Assembly: GCA_951394045.1 (NCBI GenBank)
Contig: OX595998.1
Location: forward strand, 620,001 to 684,000
Length of the DNA: 64,000 bases
Direction: 5' to 3'
Source: Nitzschia sp. DOCU1
Lineage: Eukaryota; Bacillariophyta; Bacillariophyceae; Bacillariales; Bacillariaceae
This document shows, piece by piece, positions 50,605 through 61,051 of this stretch; positions within the stretch are counted from its first letter, which is position 1; each line of letters opens with the position of its first letter. The notes under the pieces were generated by a model. It ran no database searches. It was not told the origin of the DNA and saw only the letters and a list, made by a program, of their open reading frames with translations. A program made the translations under genes and the position numbers.

Positions 50605-51453
50605 ATGACCATGGTACTAGTAGTATCCAACAACCAAGACTTTCTGTCTTCTTCTGACGTTATCAGAAAGAATCAGGTGGTGATTGATATCGATGAAGTG
50701 ACCCAGGTTACAGAAAACGAGGAGATGACTGAGTCCACCGATCTGGCTAGCCAAACTTCCTTGAGCCAGTCGGAAGAAGATCTAGACGAGGGCGAGTCGT
50801 CGTTATCTGCCTCTCCTTCATTGCGGTCAATAGATGAACCATTCCAAGAATTTGTGGCTTCCGATGCTGGACGCATGCAACAAAGAAGATCCTCAATTTT
50901 GAAACGCCGTGTATCGGATGCACTGCACATCAAGGAATCTAGGGGAGCCTGGAAGTGCCTTCCCAAGCCCGATATTGGACGTATCCGAAGTCTGTCGGAG
51001 TCCATGGCCCAGGAAGAGGGCAAGGAAGATAGTGACAAGAACAAGCATCAAAAAACCAAAAGTTCTGTAGCCTTTGGAACGGTTTGCATCCGAAGTTATG
51101 CTCAGACTCTGGGCGATAACCCGAGTGTCTCCTACGGTCCTCCCATCTCACTTGACTGGGAATATGAAGAGCATGACGCGATTCAACTGGATGACTACGA
51201 AGACAGTCGACCCCCCAGACGAAATGTTCGCCAGATGATTCTCAATTACTATCACCGCAAGAACTTGCTCACCTGGAAGTACGGTGTATCTGAGGAAGAG
51301 CTCAAGGCTTCCAAGAAGCAAGTTAAGCGAGAACAGATGCAACGAACAGTCACCAACACTTTGCTTCCCATTATGCACATGGAAGCCGCTCTTGAATCAG
51401 CAGCACGAAAGGCAAAGCGTGCGTTTTCCAAGAAAAGCAGCAGGTCCGAGTAA
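50605..51453 (+). CDS. Uncharacterised host protein with 'LGDNPSVSYGPP' core
   Basis: 282 residues from ATG 50605 (another at 50611). The N-terminal ~110 residues are Ser/Glu/Asp-rich and probably disordered, with a basic 'QQRRSSILKRRVSDALH' element. A conserved-looking core follows: 'SVAFGTVCIRSYAQTLGDN', 'PSVSYGPPISLDWEYEEH', then 'PPRRNVRQMILNYYHRKNLL' and a Lys-rich helical C-terminus. I associate this core with a protein type common in diatoms and of unknown function. No signal peptide or membrane segment. Single exon, TAA stop, convergent with the next gene. Confidence 0.82.
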   Translation: MTMVLVVSNNQDFLSSSDVIRKNQVVIDIDEVTQVTENEEMTESTDLASQTSLSQSEEDLDEGESSLSASPSLRSIDEPFQEFVASDAGRMQQRRSSILKRRVSDALHIKESRGAWKCLPKPDIGRIRSLSESMAQEEGKEDSDKNKHQKTKSSVAFGTVCIRSYAQTLGDNPSVSYGPPISLDWEYEEHDAIQLDDYEDSRPPRRNVRQMILNYYHRKNLLTWKYGVSEEELKASKKQVKREQMQRTVTNTLLPIMHMEAALESAARKAKRAFSKKSSRSE

Positions 51454-51653
51454 CGATCCCGCTGCTGCCTGCAAAAGTTTTCCATACCTTTTCTGCTTCA
51501 AAAGGACCACACAGCACTTGTGTGCCTCGAGCAGCTTACACACCATTTCAGCAATAAGTTTTAATGCTTAAATTTTGTTCAGTGGCAATATGACTCGTTA
51601 CTACGGTAGAGTATATCTTAACATCGTTCGTGTTCAGTTCTATAGGCATAGGA

Positions 51654-53282
51654 TCAAATCCGCACCACCTTAGCAGTTCGTGGTTGTGGTTGCCTTGCGT
51701 CTTCGACAACATCGTCCCGCTGCTGCTGCTGCGCCTGCTGCAGGTTGCTAGCTGTGCGCAGCTGTCGTTGTTGCCTCGCTTTATCGACAGCCTCATCGAG
51801 CCGCTGCATATTTTCCATGACACGAGCTCGTCGTGCCTTTCGGGTAGCTGTCTTGGGCGTGAGAGGTGCTACGGTGGCGCTGGTCATTCCTGGCTTATTT
51901 GGAGTCGCCTGCTTGTTGGGCAGGCCGCCGCCGCCGCTTGCTTTTAATAGACCGTCTTTCAAAGCCCGGCAGGAGGCGACCAAGTCAGTAGGGTCCTGCT
52001 CCTCGCTTCGAGTAATAGAACTGGCATCATCATTCTTACTAGACCACCAAAGTTCATTGGTCGACTTTTTCTTTTGCTTTTTCGTTGCTGCTGCTTGTTT
52101 TCCCTCTGCCATCATAGCCAAAAGAGTCTCTGTCAACTCGTCTACACTTGATTCGTCGTCCACTAACTGCCTCAACTTTGCCCGGAGTACTTCTTGATTC
52201 GCATTGATGATGGCGGTGAGTGCTGGAGATCTTTTTGTCGCTCCTGAGGATGTTGTGGCTGCTGGAGCAGGGGTTCGCGTGTCGTGGTGTGAGGCGCTTT
52301 CTGTGGTCTCCTCGTTTTCGACTTGCAAAAGCAGCAATGTCGAAACATCGTAGTCGTCTATTGCCACACGAGTGTTGTTGTTGCGCTCTTCGCCTGCTGC
52401 TTGGACCGAAGAACCACCATTTTCCTTTGCCGCTCGAGCATCTGTCGTATCCCTTGATTTTTGGTGATCGATGCTAGATGAGACGGCAGATAACCAGTCC
52501 CCAACAGAGTCGAAAAAGCTACCGCGTCTGGAACCATTGTTGGAAGAAGCATCCCCAGTGATGATAGGAGGTGCTTCTTCTTCTAGTTGTAGTACTTTCT
52601 TCTCACGAGGACTGTCTTGTGCCGTCGCATTGCTGGAAAATTCCTCTTCTGGCCGATGTGCACCTTGGCCCTTGTTGTTTTTGTGAGGCGATGATGATGA
52701 TCCTGTCGAGAACCACCCTCCAACCATCTGCAAAACGTTGGTGCCGCTGTTGTTGGAAGGATGATTCGACGAAGACAGTTCGTCGTCCTCCAATGACAAT
52801 TTGCTGCTCCGCGAAGACGCTTCCATCAACGCCTGCTGGACAAGTTTGGATTGTTCTTGTTGTTGTCGTTCCAAATCCAAATCTGGGATGTTTAATTCTT
52901 GGATCTTTTCTCGAAGCAATTGGGACTGACGTTTCTTTTCAGTTTCCAGACGCTCGGAAGAAGATGATGAGCCTGGTGGACTGACGATCCACAGCATCCT
53001 CCGCGGCGGTCCTTGTTCCGACATTGGCTGCTGGTGCACTCGGTCTTCTCTTTCTTCTGTAACAACCGTCTTTTCCACAATAGTAATATCATTATTCCCA
53101 TCCATTGGATACTGCTGCTGCAAGCTTGTTTGTAATAATTTCCCTTTTCGCTTCGTTTCCGACTCGAAACCAAAATCGTTGTTTGTGCTGTTTGCTGCAA
53201 CTTCCACATTTTCATTCCAGTGGTCATTTTTGTTGGTGTCGACATCGGCCATGGGTGGCACGGTGGAGAGTGTCAATGTCAT
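51654..53282 (-). CDS. Uncharacterised low-complexity host protein
   Basis: 542 residues from ATG 53282 to TGA. Gln-, Ser-, Asn- and Glu-rich throughout, with helical charged segments ('ERLETEKKRQSQLLREKIQEL', split here as a coiled-coil candidate near residue 110; 'LTAIINANQEVLRAKLRQL' near 355; 'ARRARVMENMQRLDEAVDKA' near 495). Two short amphipathic motifs, 'VGGWFSTGSSSS' and 'VGDWLSAVSSSI', look like internal repeats. No catalytic domain recognised; a scaffold or regulatory role is only a guess. Tail to tail with the upstream gene, 200 bp between stops. Confidence 0.75.
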   Translation of the reverse strand: MTLTLSTVPPMADVDTNKNDHWNENVEVAANSTNNDFGFESETKRKGKLLQTSLQQQYPMDGNNDITIVEKTVVTEEREDRVHQQPMSEQGPPRRMLWIVSPPGSSSSSERLETEKKRQSQLLREKIQELNIPDLDLERQQQEQSKLVQQALMEASSRSSKLSLEDDELSSSNHPSNNSGTNVLQMVGGWFSTGSSSSPHKNNKGQGAHRPEEEFSSNATAQDSPREKKVLQLEEEAPPIITGDASSNNGSRRGSFFDSVGDWLSAVSSSIDHQKSRDTTDARAAKENGGSSVQAAGEERNNNTRVAIDDYDVSTLLLLQVENEETTESASHHDTRTPAPAATTSSGATKRSPALTAIINANQEVLRAKLRQLVDDESSVDELTETLLAMMAEGKQAAATKKQKKKSTNELWWSSKNDDASSITRSEEQDPTDLVASCRALKDGLLKASGGGGLPNKQATPNKPGMTSATVAPLTPKTATRKARRARVMENMQRLDEAVDKARQQRQLRTASNLQQAQQQQRDDVVEDARQPQPRTAKVVRI

Positions 53283-56006
53283 TCTTCTATAGCAGCAGTC
53301 GTACCTGTAGTGGTTGTTTATTTACCACACAAGAGGACAACAACTCGAGAGAATTTTCCAACAAACCGATGAATAAAAATGACAGTTGCCTTTTTCCAAA
53401 AAAAATGGCGCGCTTTGAATGCGGCGCCCAGAAACGGTCGGTCGGGCAGGCCCACCTCGCGGAGCTTTCTGCGAGGTCTCCGAGGTCGGCATCTAAAATG
53501 AGGCCCAAGCAAAGATTTTTGGCGACTGATCGTGAACCAATTCCAATCATCATCAGTCGACGAGGATACGAAATCCCAGCTTCAAGGTCGTGTCATTTGT
53601 TGAAAGGTACCACCTGACAATGACCACATCTTTCGTTATCTATCTTTTTGGACTCGATAACAATAGTATATTGCCTCCCTGGATTTTCCATATGCCAAAA
53701 AGGTAACCGAAGATTGGCTCTATCATGATCAGCAGGCGGGAAAAGCGGAGGTGAAACCACCACGAAGAATCGGATGGCGGCTCGGCATCACAGCATATCA
53801 CAGCGACCAAATATTCTACGGGATCGAGAATTATGGGCTTTCGAGCATCATGTTCTTGGTTTATAGCGCAGTTATGTTGCAGGTTTCCAGACTTAATTCG
53901 CACTCCATCCATGATGATCGAAAGCAACCGCCAGACGGACGACAACGACGACGACAAATTTGAGGGGGGGCATACCCATGACCACTACTGTGGTACAACA
54001 GACTACGACTACGAAGACAACGAAACTGTCCATGTCGTATTTGTCTCTTAAAAGGTCCCCTCCCGTCGTTAAGTTTGGAGCCAAAGAAAATGGCCAAGTC
54101 CGCCTCTTGTGACACGACTCCCATGCGTGATTTCGCGTTTTTGGGCGTCCTTGGCGGAAACCACTTCGTATCAGGCGATTTCCCATATTTGCCGATTCCG
54201 TCAGATAGCCTCTTAAAAGACACGGCGTCCAATCACCATTATCACATCCTATGCCCACCTCACCATGGCACGACTGAGTGTGGCCACGTGGGACGAGTAT
54301 TTTGTGCGACAATGTTTTCGAAACCATGTAACACAAGATTGAGACCCCCTTTCGATTGTTTGCCAACAAGATCTTGCCACGGCAAGTTTGTCAATAGACT
54401 ATATGGATCCGGATAATGTTCAATGGCGAAACAGCAAGAATTGTGGAGACGTGTGCCCTCACCTCATCACCCTCAAAGTTCAATAGCTGCGACAAAGCAA
54501 CCTCTGTCAATTCGGGCCGAATCCATGTGCCCTGGTTTATCAGCGGGCACTCTCCCAGACTTGACCCAATCTTGAATCTGACAGTGTATTGATCAAGCAA
54601 TAAACACAACCAAAAGCTGACCACTTTATCGAAACTTCTTGGCCGATGACCCAGCAATCAGCTCGTATTCAAGGCCCTTCATGTCAGCGTTGAGTATCCA
54701 ATTACCGGTATTTAGGCTACTACATCGTGTTTCCAGGCGCGATGATACAAACACGATACCGTTTCACAGCATAGTTGGAAAGTGCTACTGGATTACGATC
54801 GCCGGTTTTGATTGCTATTTGTCTCCCATACCGATCACCTACACCATGACTTGGCTTCTAGTAGTACGCCCTGCAAATTGTTTCGCGCTGTGATACTTTG
54901 CAGCAGACAAATGCCACGGCTTGTATTACACTATAGTACTTGTTTCTTGAGTTGACGGACCGCGCTAACTTGGGAAGTAGACGGCAAAGATACAAACAAC
55001 GGAATTAACTTTATGTAATCATTTATGTACCGGGAAGATCCTTGTCTTCCCCTGACATCTGAAGAACTCCTTCTTTTCTCCTACTGCTGCTGCTGCTACG
55101 TCCATGCACTTCCTCAAGACCAGCCGTGCTATTGTAGGGAGGGCAGCAAGTCTGTCATTCTTAGCCCCCGAGTGTCAATGCGATAGCATGGTGTTGCTGA
55201 GGCTAACTTGAGGTAATGTTGTTTTTCACTATGGTTCGCCAGTTCCATAAAGTGAGCGTGTGCCCCGAGAAGGAACGAAGCGAAAGGACATCAGCATAAC
55301 GGAACGAGCTCGGTGGAAGGTAGCTGCCCCATGGTAGAGATCTTGGGAATTCGGCCTCACTGTAAACGAAAACTGCCTTGGTGGACGCTGAAAGCGAACT
55401 CGTCTTGGTCTTCATTGGAGGTATCTAGCGATCCACGTTAAATCTCAAATGTATACTTAATTTCTCTCAGTGGCATATGTTTATGCGTCTTGCTTTTACG
55501 GCAAACACGTACTCTAAATAGGAGAGATAACAACAGGTTGAAAATTTCAATTTCTCCTTCCGATGACTACGACTTGTTCGACAAGGGCTGCATCGTATGG
55601 TAACTACCACGAAATAGGAGAGCCACATCTCAAAAGCAAGAAAAGCTTGTTCGCCTATCATACCGGCAGTATCGGACTATGAAAGTGAGAACCATTGATT
55701 CGGCTCCCAGATGCTGCAATTTGTAGTTAAACGACACCAGAAGGAAAGGGAGAAGCACGTCGACGACAAAACTCTGACGAGCAATATTACCCAGGCAGCT
55801 CGAGAAAAAGAGAATGCCGTCGCCATAAGCGAGACCCGCTGGGAACCAAATGAAAAGGGAGAAGCATGTCGACAAAACCTGACAACTGGTAGTCGTCGTC
55901 TCCTCGGAAGAAAGAGAATATCGCCATTTTCATCTCTTCTGTGTTAGTGAGAACAATGAAACGAGATTGGCATCGGTTCGAAGAATGAGGTTCGCACTTT
56001 GGATTT
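53283..56006. other. Intergenic region left of the gypsy element
   Basis: No gene supported; the scattered ORFs under 170 codons lack recognisable domains. Two imperfect copies of a ~90-bp unit, each with AAGGGAGAAGCA(C/T)GTCGAC and AAAGAGAAT, lie in tandem at about 55740-55935. Confidence 0.45.
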
Positions 56007-56011
56007 GGCAT

Positions 56012-56194
56012 TGCACTACGCTAGCGATGAAAAGTAGATGTAGGTGAAAATAATAAGTCTATTGTAAAAGTAGATCTATCAAGCTCTTCTAGCTGGACGG
56101 ATCTTTCTATGGATATTGGCATTGGGTCGCCACGTCAGGGGCGACGAATGTTGAATCGTGCGTCCAGTCCCGAGGGGACAGCGGGCGTATTGCA
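56012..56194 (-). repeat. 3' LTR of gypsy element
   Basis: 183 bp, TG...CA ends, two differences from the 5' LTR. Confidence 0.95.
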
Positions 56195-56249
56195 CTCGCT
56201 TCCTTCCAAGGGCACGTCACGATGTGCGAGGGGAAAATGGGTGAAGGAG

Positions 56250-58406
56250 TCATATATTTACGCGTTGCTTAACGCGGCTGTCACGAGCAATGGTTACGTT
56301 GCCATTGGAATGCACGTGGGTGATTGTAAATGGGCCATCGTATGGGCGATTGTGTTTCGCTGTTTTTTGTCGTCGGTACAGTACTTGGTCACCGACTCGG
56401 TAGTCGTGGTATTTTCGTTTTTTGTTTTCTCGTGTGTTGTTATCGTTGATTAATTTTTGCTTCTGTCGTCTGATGTCGTCCCAGTTGGCTTCGAATGATT
56501 TCTCCATGATCATATCGCGCCCAAAAACGAGTTCAGCCGGCGTGGCTTTAGTAGTGGTGTGGTATGTGCTGCGAATGGCGAACGCAACGGCGGCAAGGTA
56601 GCCAGACCAGGGATCAAGGGGGTCCATATCGCGGACTTGGAGGTCGAAGGTGCGTAACATGTTATGCAGTGTGAGGTGAACGCGTTCGACGACACTGTTT
56701 GACTGAGGGTTTCTGCTTGTCGCTGGCTTTGCCTTTATTCCGTAGCTGTCAAGCAGTTCCTGGAATTCTTTCCCAGTGAATTCTCCGCCTTGATCGAAGG
56801 TAATGTAAGTAGGTCGAGGGTATCGGCATAGCCATTGCCTGTCGAGAGCCAACGCAACTGTCTCACTTTCTTTGTTTGGTATTTCGCATATCTCGAACCA
56901 TGATGTCGCGGGGTCGATCATGGTCAGAGCCAATAGTTCGTGGACGCGTCCCTTGCCGTCTTGAACTTTGTAAGGACCGATGAGGTCGACACATAATTTT
57001 CTCCATGGCACGTACTCTGCTTTTTTTGCGGGTAAGTGGCCATACTTTGTCGTTTTTGTTTTCAAACGCTGGCATTCCTCACAATTCTTTGTGTGCCGGC
57101 GGACGTCCCGACGAATGTTTTTCCATGTGAAGCTGCGGCGGATTGTTTGCTCTGTCCGGTCCGTCCCCGGATGGCATAGGTTTGTGTGGTACCATTCAAT
57201 TAGTGGTCGCCGCAGTGTTTCAGGTACGGGAATTTTGTCCTCTTTAAAGATGATACGGTGCTTTCCCTTGCTTCTCACCGTGTAATTGCTCTTCGTTTCT
57301 AATTTTTGCAGCAACTCGGCGTCTTTCCATTGGTGAGCGGCGATGACGTCGTAGCGGATGGGCACCGCTTGTTCCAAGGTGACTTCTGCCGATGCTTGCT
57401 TTGTCTTTTGTCGCTTACTCGGCCTTTCTTTTTCTTTTCCTTTCAATTGCTCGAAAAAGGTTCTGGCTTTCTCCGTAAGCTTCCTTTCTCGTCGAGTTTG
57501 GATAGCATGTAAGGTCGGCGCAGCCACGGAGACCTCGGGCTCGTCCGACGAGTTGGTGTTATCGCGCGCGTTGCCTCCTCGGCCTTCGGCATCCTTAGCC
57601 GGTATCAGCGTCATCCGACTCAGTGCGTCGGCGACGATATTCGCCTTCCCTTTGATATAGTGGATGGCGGGTCCAAACTCTTCGACGTACATCCGCCAGC
57701 GATGAACGCGGTCGGAAGTAAAACTTTCAAAGGTAAGGTTTTTGTGGTCGGTATAAATTTCGATTTCGTATCCTAACAGGATGCTTCTAAACTCCCGAAG
57801 GGTTTCGACGATGCTGAGCAGCTCCCGCTCGGTCGTCGTGTATTTTTGCTGCGCTTCCGTGAGCTTTCTGCTGTAGAAGGCGATTGGTTTGCCGTCCTGC
57901 ATGATCACCGCGCCGAGCTGATAGTCGCTCGCGTCGGTATAGATCACGAACTTCTTCGAGAAGTCGGGATAGGCTAAGATCACGTCTCGCGCGATCGCTT
58001 CTTTCATGGCGTTGAAGGCAGCTGTATGTTTTGGCAGCCATTCAAACTTTTTAGATTTACTTGAGGTAAGTTCGGCCAATGGCGCCAGAATGTGCGACCG
58101 ATGGCGCCACATGTCGCGATAAAAATTCACCATGCCGATGAATCGTCTCAACTGTTTTCTGTTCTCCGGCACAGCGATGTCCATTATTCCTTGTATTTTC
58201 TTTTTGACTGGCGTGATGCCTTGTCGCGTCAGCCAGAAGCCTAGGTATTCGATTTGGTCCGCGAAGAAGGTACTCTTTGCGGCATTGACTTTCAGTCCTG
58301 CCTTTTCGAGCCGTCTCAACACGGTCTCCAAATCTCGTAAGTGGGCTTCGAATGTGTCTCGTCCGATCAGTAATAGATCGTCGAGGTAGGTGCGAACAAA
58401 GTGTTC
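56250..58406 (-). pseudogene. pol: Gypsy Pol, distal part: RT catalytic motif, RNase H, integrase
   Basis: Continues in frame after the TGA with 'HFVRTYLDDLLLIGRDTF' (RT catalytic YLDD), 'VNAAKSTFFADQIEYLGF' and 'NFYRDMWRHRSHILAPL', then RNase H ('FVIYTDASDYQLGAVI', 'TTTERELLSIVETLREF', 'IYTDHKNLTF'). The integrase has zinc motif 'HTNLCHPGTDRT...CEECQRLK' and triad 'CVDLIGPYK', 'TFDQGGEFTG', 'NPQSNSVVERVH'. The end 'QVLYRRQKTAKHNRPYDGPF' is the usual C-terminal SH3-like region; no chromodomain was seen. It would need readthrough of the TGA to be made. Confidence 0.92.
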
Positions 58407-59918
58407 TCACCCTTGCATCAATTGCATCATTTTAGATTGGAAGATATCGGATGATGATGAGACGCCCATGGGTAGCCGTTGGTAGGCATACTTGCCCCAT
58501 GGCGTGATGATAGTGCACATTTCTTGTGCTTTCGGGGTAAGTCGGACTGTGTAGTAGCCCATGTTGAGATCTAGCGACGTCGCAAATTGGAATCCTTCCA
58601 AATTGTGGAGGATGTCGGCGATCGTTGGTGGGGGTGTATGCTTTCGCAAGAGCTTCTCGTTGAGTTTGCGGAAATCACTCACGAAGCGTACTGTTCCATT
58701 CTTTTTAGGTATGATGAACATTGGGTAGGCGTGCCGGCTATTTTCGGCGCGTCTTAGAACGCCTAGTTCTTTGAGGCGATCGATCTCCTTTTTGAGAGTC
58801 GCTCGATGAATGTGGGGTACGGCGAAAGCCGATTTCGCGTGGTAAGGTTCGTCGTGTCCGGGCTTCACTAGGAAGTCAGCCGGGTCACATTCGAAGTCGC
58901 CAAGTGTTCCGTCGAACAATGGCTCGTATTTCTTCAGTAGCTTCAATAGAGCTTTCTTCTGTTTAGCATCCAAGGTTTTTATCTTAGAAACTATGTCGTC
59001 TAGGTCCGCCTTTTCGTACTTGGCGTCCAGAATCTTTTGAGCGCGCTTAGCCGTCTCCCTCACTGGCTTGCTCGCTTCTTTATCGTCCGTATCGTTCATC
59101 GCGTGGACGTGGTTGATGTCTTTGGGTTCTTCAAGCTCTTCCACCGTCATCATAGGTGCAACAGCGTCGTCCCATTCGATTGTTTTATTTGAGTACTTGA
59201 TGTCGATGCCCATCTCCTCGAGAAAGTCGGCACCGATGAGCACTTGGTATGTCGAGTCCAGCTCCAAGTCGTCTATGTAGAACGTCCATCGGGCGGTCTT
59301 GGCAGTCGAGAGTTCTGGTAACATTATGTCAACTGCTACCAGATGATTCGATGTGAATGTGCCTTGTTTGGTGTCGAAGGCGACGGGTCTGCATTTTCTC
59401 CAGTACCGTCTCGGGACAAGAGATGCATTGATAAAGCTACTCGATGAGCCCGAGTCTAGCAACGCATTGGCACTAGCTGGGTCCATCCGGTGGTCTTCCG
59501 GTAGTATGCTGACTGTGAGGGCCGCTTTTCTGCGCCTCTTCGTCGTTTTTATCCGTCCTGGTTGGATCGGGTTGGCGTATCGTGTGTGCCGTCGGCTTAT
59601 GGCGTAACAGCGCTCACGTTCCAAGGCTTGGGGTAAAAACTTTTCTTTTAGGGCGCTGAAATACTTATAGTACGAGGATTCAGAATCGTCACTAGAATAG
59701 TTAGACTCACTATTTGAGTCGCTAGTACGGTTTCTCTTGTGGGCTGGGTTACGGCGTTTCTTAGCGCGTCCCGCTGATCGTTTGTGGTTAGACGAACGAG
59801 TCGAGTTCGAACTCTCGCTTACCTCGTCATCCTCGTGATCCTTTTCCTCGATGTCGTGCCTGTGCCTGCCACGGTCACGTTGAACTTTTCCGTCTTTATT
59901 ATTATATTTGTTTCCGCC
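58407..59918 (-). pseudogene. pol: Gypsy Pol, proximal part: protease and start of RT
   Basis: The frame opens after a TGA at 59919-59921 and overlaps the end of gag by 100 nt in the -1 frame. It reads a highly charged linker ('DIEEKDHEDDEVSESSNS'), then the protease active site 'NALLDSGSSSSFI' and RT motifs 'DRLKELGVLRRAENSRHAY', 'RFVSDFRKLNEKLLRK', 'FATSLDLNMGYYTVRL' and 'YQRLPMGVSSSSDIFQ'. It stops at TGA (58407-58409) directly after 'MMQLMQG', where family members have a hydrophobic residue. The overlap in -1 frame is typical for gag-pol frameshifting. Confidence 0.9.
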
Positions 59919-60814
59919 TCAACGCGCTGCTTCTTTTCGCATCGGGCGTTATAACCACAGTCAGAGGTATTATGGTTGTCCATCTTGCAGATGTGACACC
60001 ATTTACCTTTGCGACCATTATCAGAGTCGCGGTCCTGCCGGGTTCTCTTCTTTTCCGGGTGGCCGCTTCCAGAATCCTTGGGTCGCGACGGAAATCTGTT
60101 TCGATCGCGTCGCTCTTTTTGTTCCATGCGTCGGAACCGTTTCTTCAGGTCGTTGACCGGGATTTGCTTCGGGTCCGCCCCATTGGAGGTCAACTTGTCG
60201 GACAACGCTTGGGGTGCTGAACGCAGAATCAGTTTGCGGTATGCCTCCTCGGAGAGCGTGGGTTGGTTGTTTTCGGCGATCTGGTTTCCTTCGGCGTCCA
60301 GATCGAGGGGGGAATATTTCAAGTCAGCAATCATCCGGTCGATTTCCGAGATGAATTGGTTGAAGGTCGCGCTTGCCGGCTTCCTCAGGGTCTCGAGGTA
60401 ATCCACTTGGTCGGACCTTGGGGTGTCGCCGTTAAAGATATCGGCCTTGAGGTCCGCTAGGGTTGCCTCGAAGGCTGCGTCATCGTCGTAGACGTACTCA
60501 TCTTTGTACCGCTCGAAGTCGTCCAGTGCCTTCCCAGACAGGCAACTGGCGGTCACTCCGAACTTGCTTGGGCCATTACCACATGGCTTGCGAAGGAAAA
60601 CATCTCGCAATCGGGCCTCGAATTGGCACCAGAAGCGGGCGTCGCCGTACTCGCCATCGTATACGGTGACTTTTTTCTCATGGGTCCCTCCATTCGGGTT
60701 GGCTGGTTCGTCCCTCAACTCGAACTTGACCGTAGGACCTTTCAGAGTCTTGCGCTTGCCGTTGAAGTCGGTGCGCATCACTATGCTTGGGATCGAAAGT
60801 TGGTTGGGGGCCAT
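59819..60814 (-). CDS. gag: Gypsy Gag
   Basis: 331 residues from ATG 60814 to TAA. A capsid-like helical region includes 'RFWCQFEARLRDVFLRKPCG' and 'TLRKPASATFNQFISEIDRM'. A basic linker 'KKRFRRMEQKERRDRNRFP' precedes the CCHC zinc knuckle 'CHICKMDNHNTSDCGYNARC'. The last ~30 codons overlap pol and look like out-of-frame sequence ('VAGTGTTSRKRI'), so most product may shift to the pol frame around 59915. Confidence 0.87.
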   Translation of the reverse strand: MAPNQLSIPSIVMRTDFNGKRKTLKGPTVKFELRDEPANPNGGTHEKKVTVYDGEYGDARFWCQFEARLRDVFLRKPCGNGPSKFGVTASCLSGKALDDFERYKDEYVYDDDAAFEATLADLKADIFNGDTPRSDQVDYLETLRKPASATFNQFISEIDRMIADLKYSPLDLDAEGNQIAENNQPTLSEEAYRKLILRSAPQALSDKLTSNGADPKQIPVNDLKKRFRRMEQKERRDRNRFPSRPKDSGSGHPEKKRTRQDRDSDNGRKGKWCHICKMDNHNTSDCGYNARCEKKQRVEAETNIIIKTEKFNVTVAGTGTTSRKRITRMTR

Positions 60815-60863
60815 GGTGGGCAACCAAGAAGGTTTCGAAAGAAATCCGTGCGTGAATTCACGG

Positions 60864-61046
60864 TGCACTACGCTAGCGATGAAAAGTAGATGTAGGTGAA
60901 AATAATAAGTCTATTGTAAAAGTAGATCTATCAAGCTCTTCTAGCTGGACGGATCTTTCTATGGATATCGGCATTGGGTCGCCACGTCTGGGGCGACGAA
61001 TGTTGAATCGTGCGTCCAGTCCCGAGGGGACAGCGGGCGTATTGCA
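60864..61046 (-). repeat. 5' LTR of gypsy element
   Basis: 183 bp copy of 56012-56194. The adjoining internal sequence on the minus strand reads CCGTGAATTCACG, which contains the palindrome CGTGAATTCACG; no clear tRNA match was seen. Confidence 0.95.
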
Positions 61047-61051
61047 GGCAT

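Larger units (their letters stand above)
56012..61046 (-). mobile_element. Ty3/gypsy LTR retrotransposon
   Basis: 183-bp LTRs (56012-56194 and 60864-61046) differ at two positions and are flanked by the perfect 5-bp duplication GGCAT (56007-56011 and 61047-61051). The order gag, protease, RT, RNase H, integrase is diagnostic of Ty3/gypsy. On the minus strand, GGAAGGAAGCGAG (56195-56207) is the polypurine tract. Pol carries an in-frame TGA just before the RT catalytic motif, so this copy is probably defective. Confidence 0.96.

Noticed and set aside
12017..58409. Reassignment of TGA to an amino acid in this organism
   Set aside because: TGA ends LINE ORF2 and the host gene at 51654 where expected, and the residue replaced differs (Gly in NOS, a hydrophobic residue in gypsy RT). 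Readthrough and mutation fit better.
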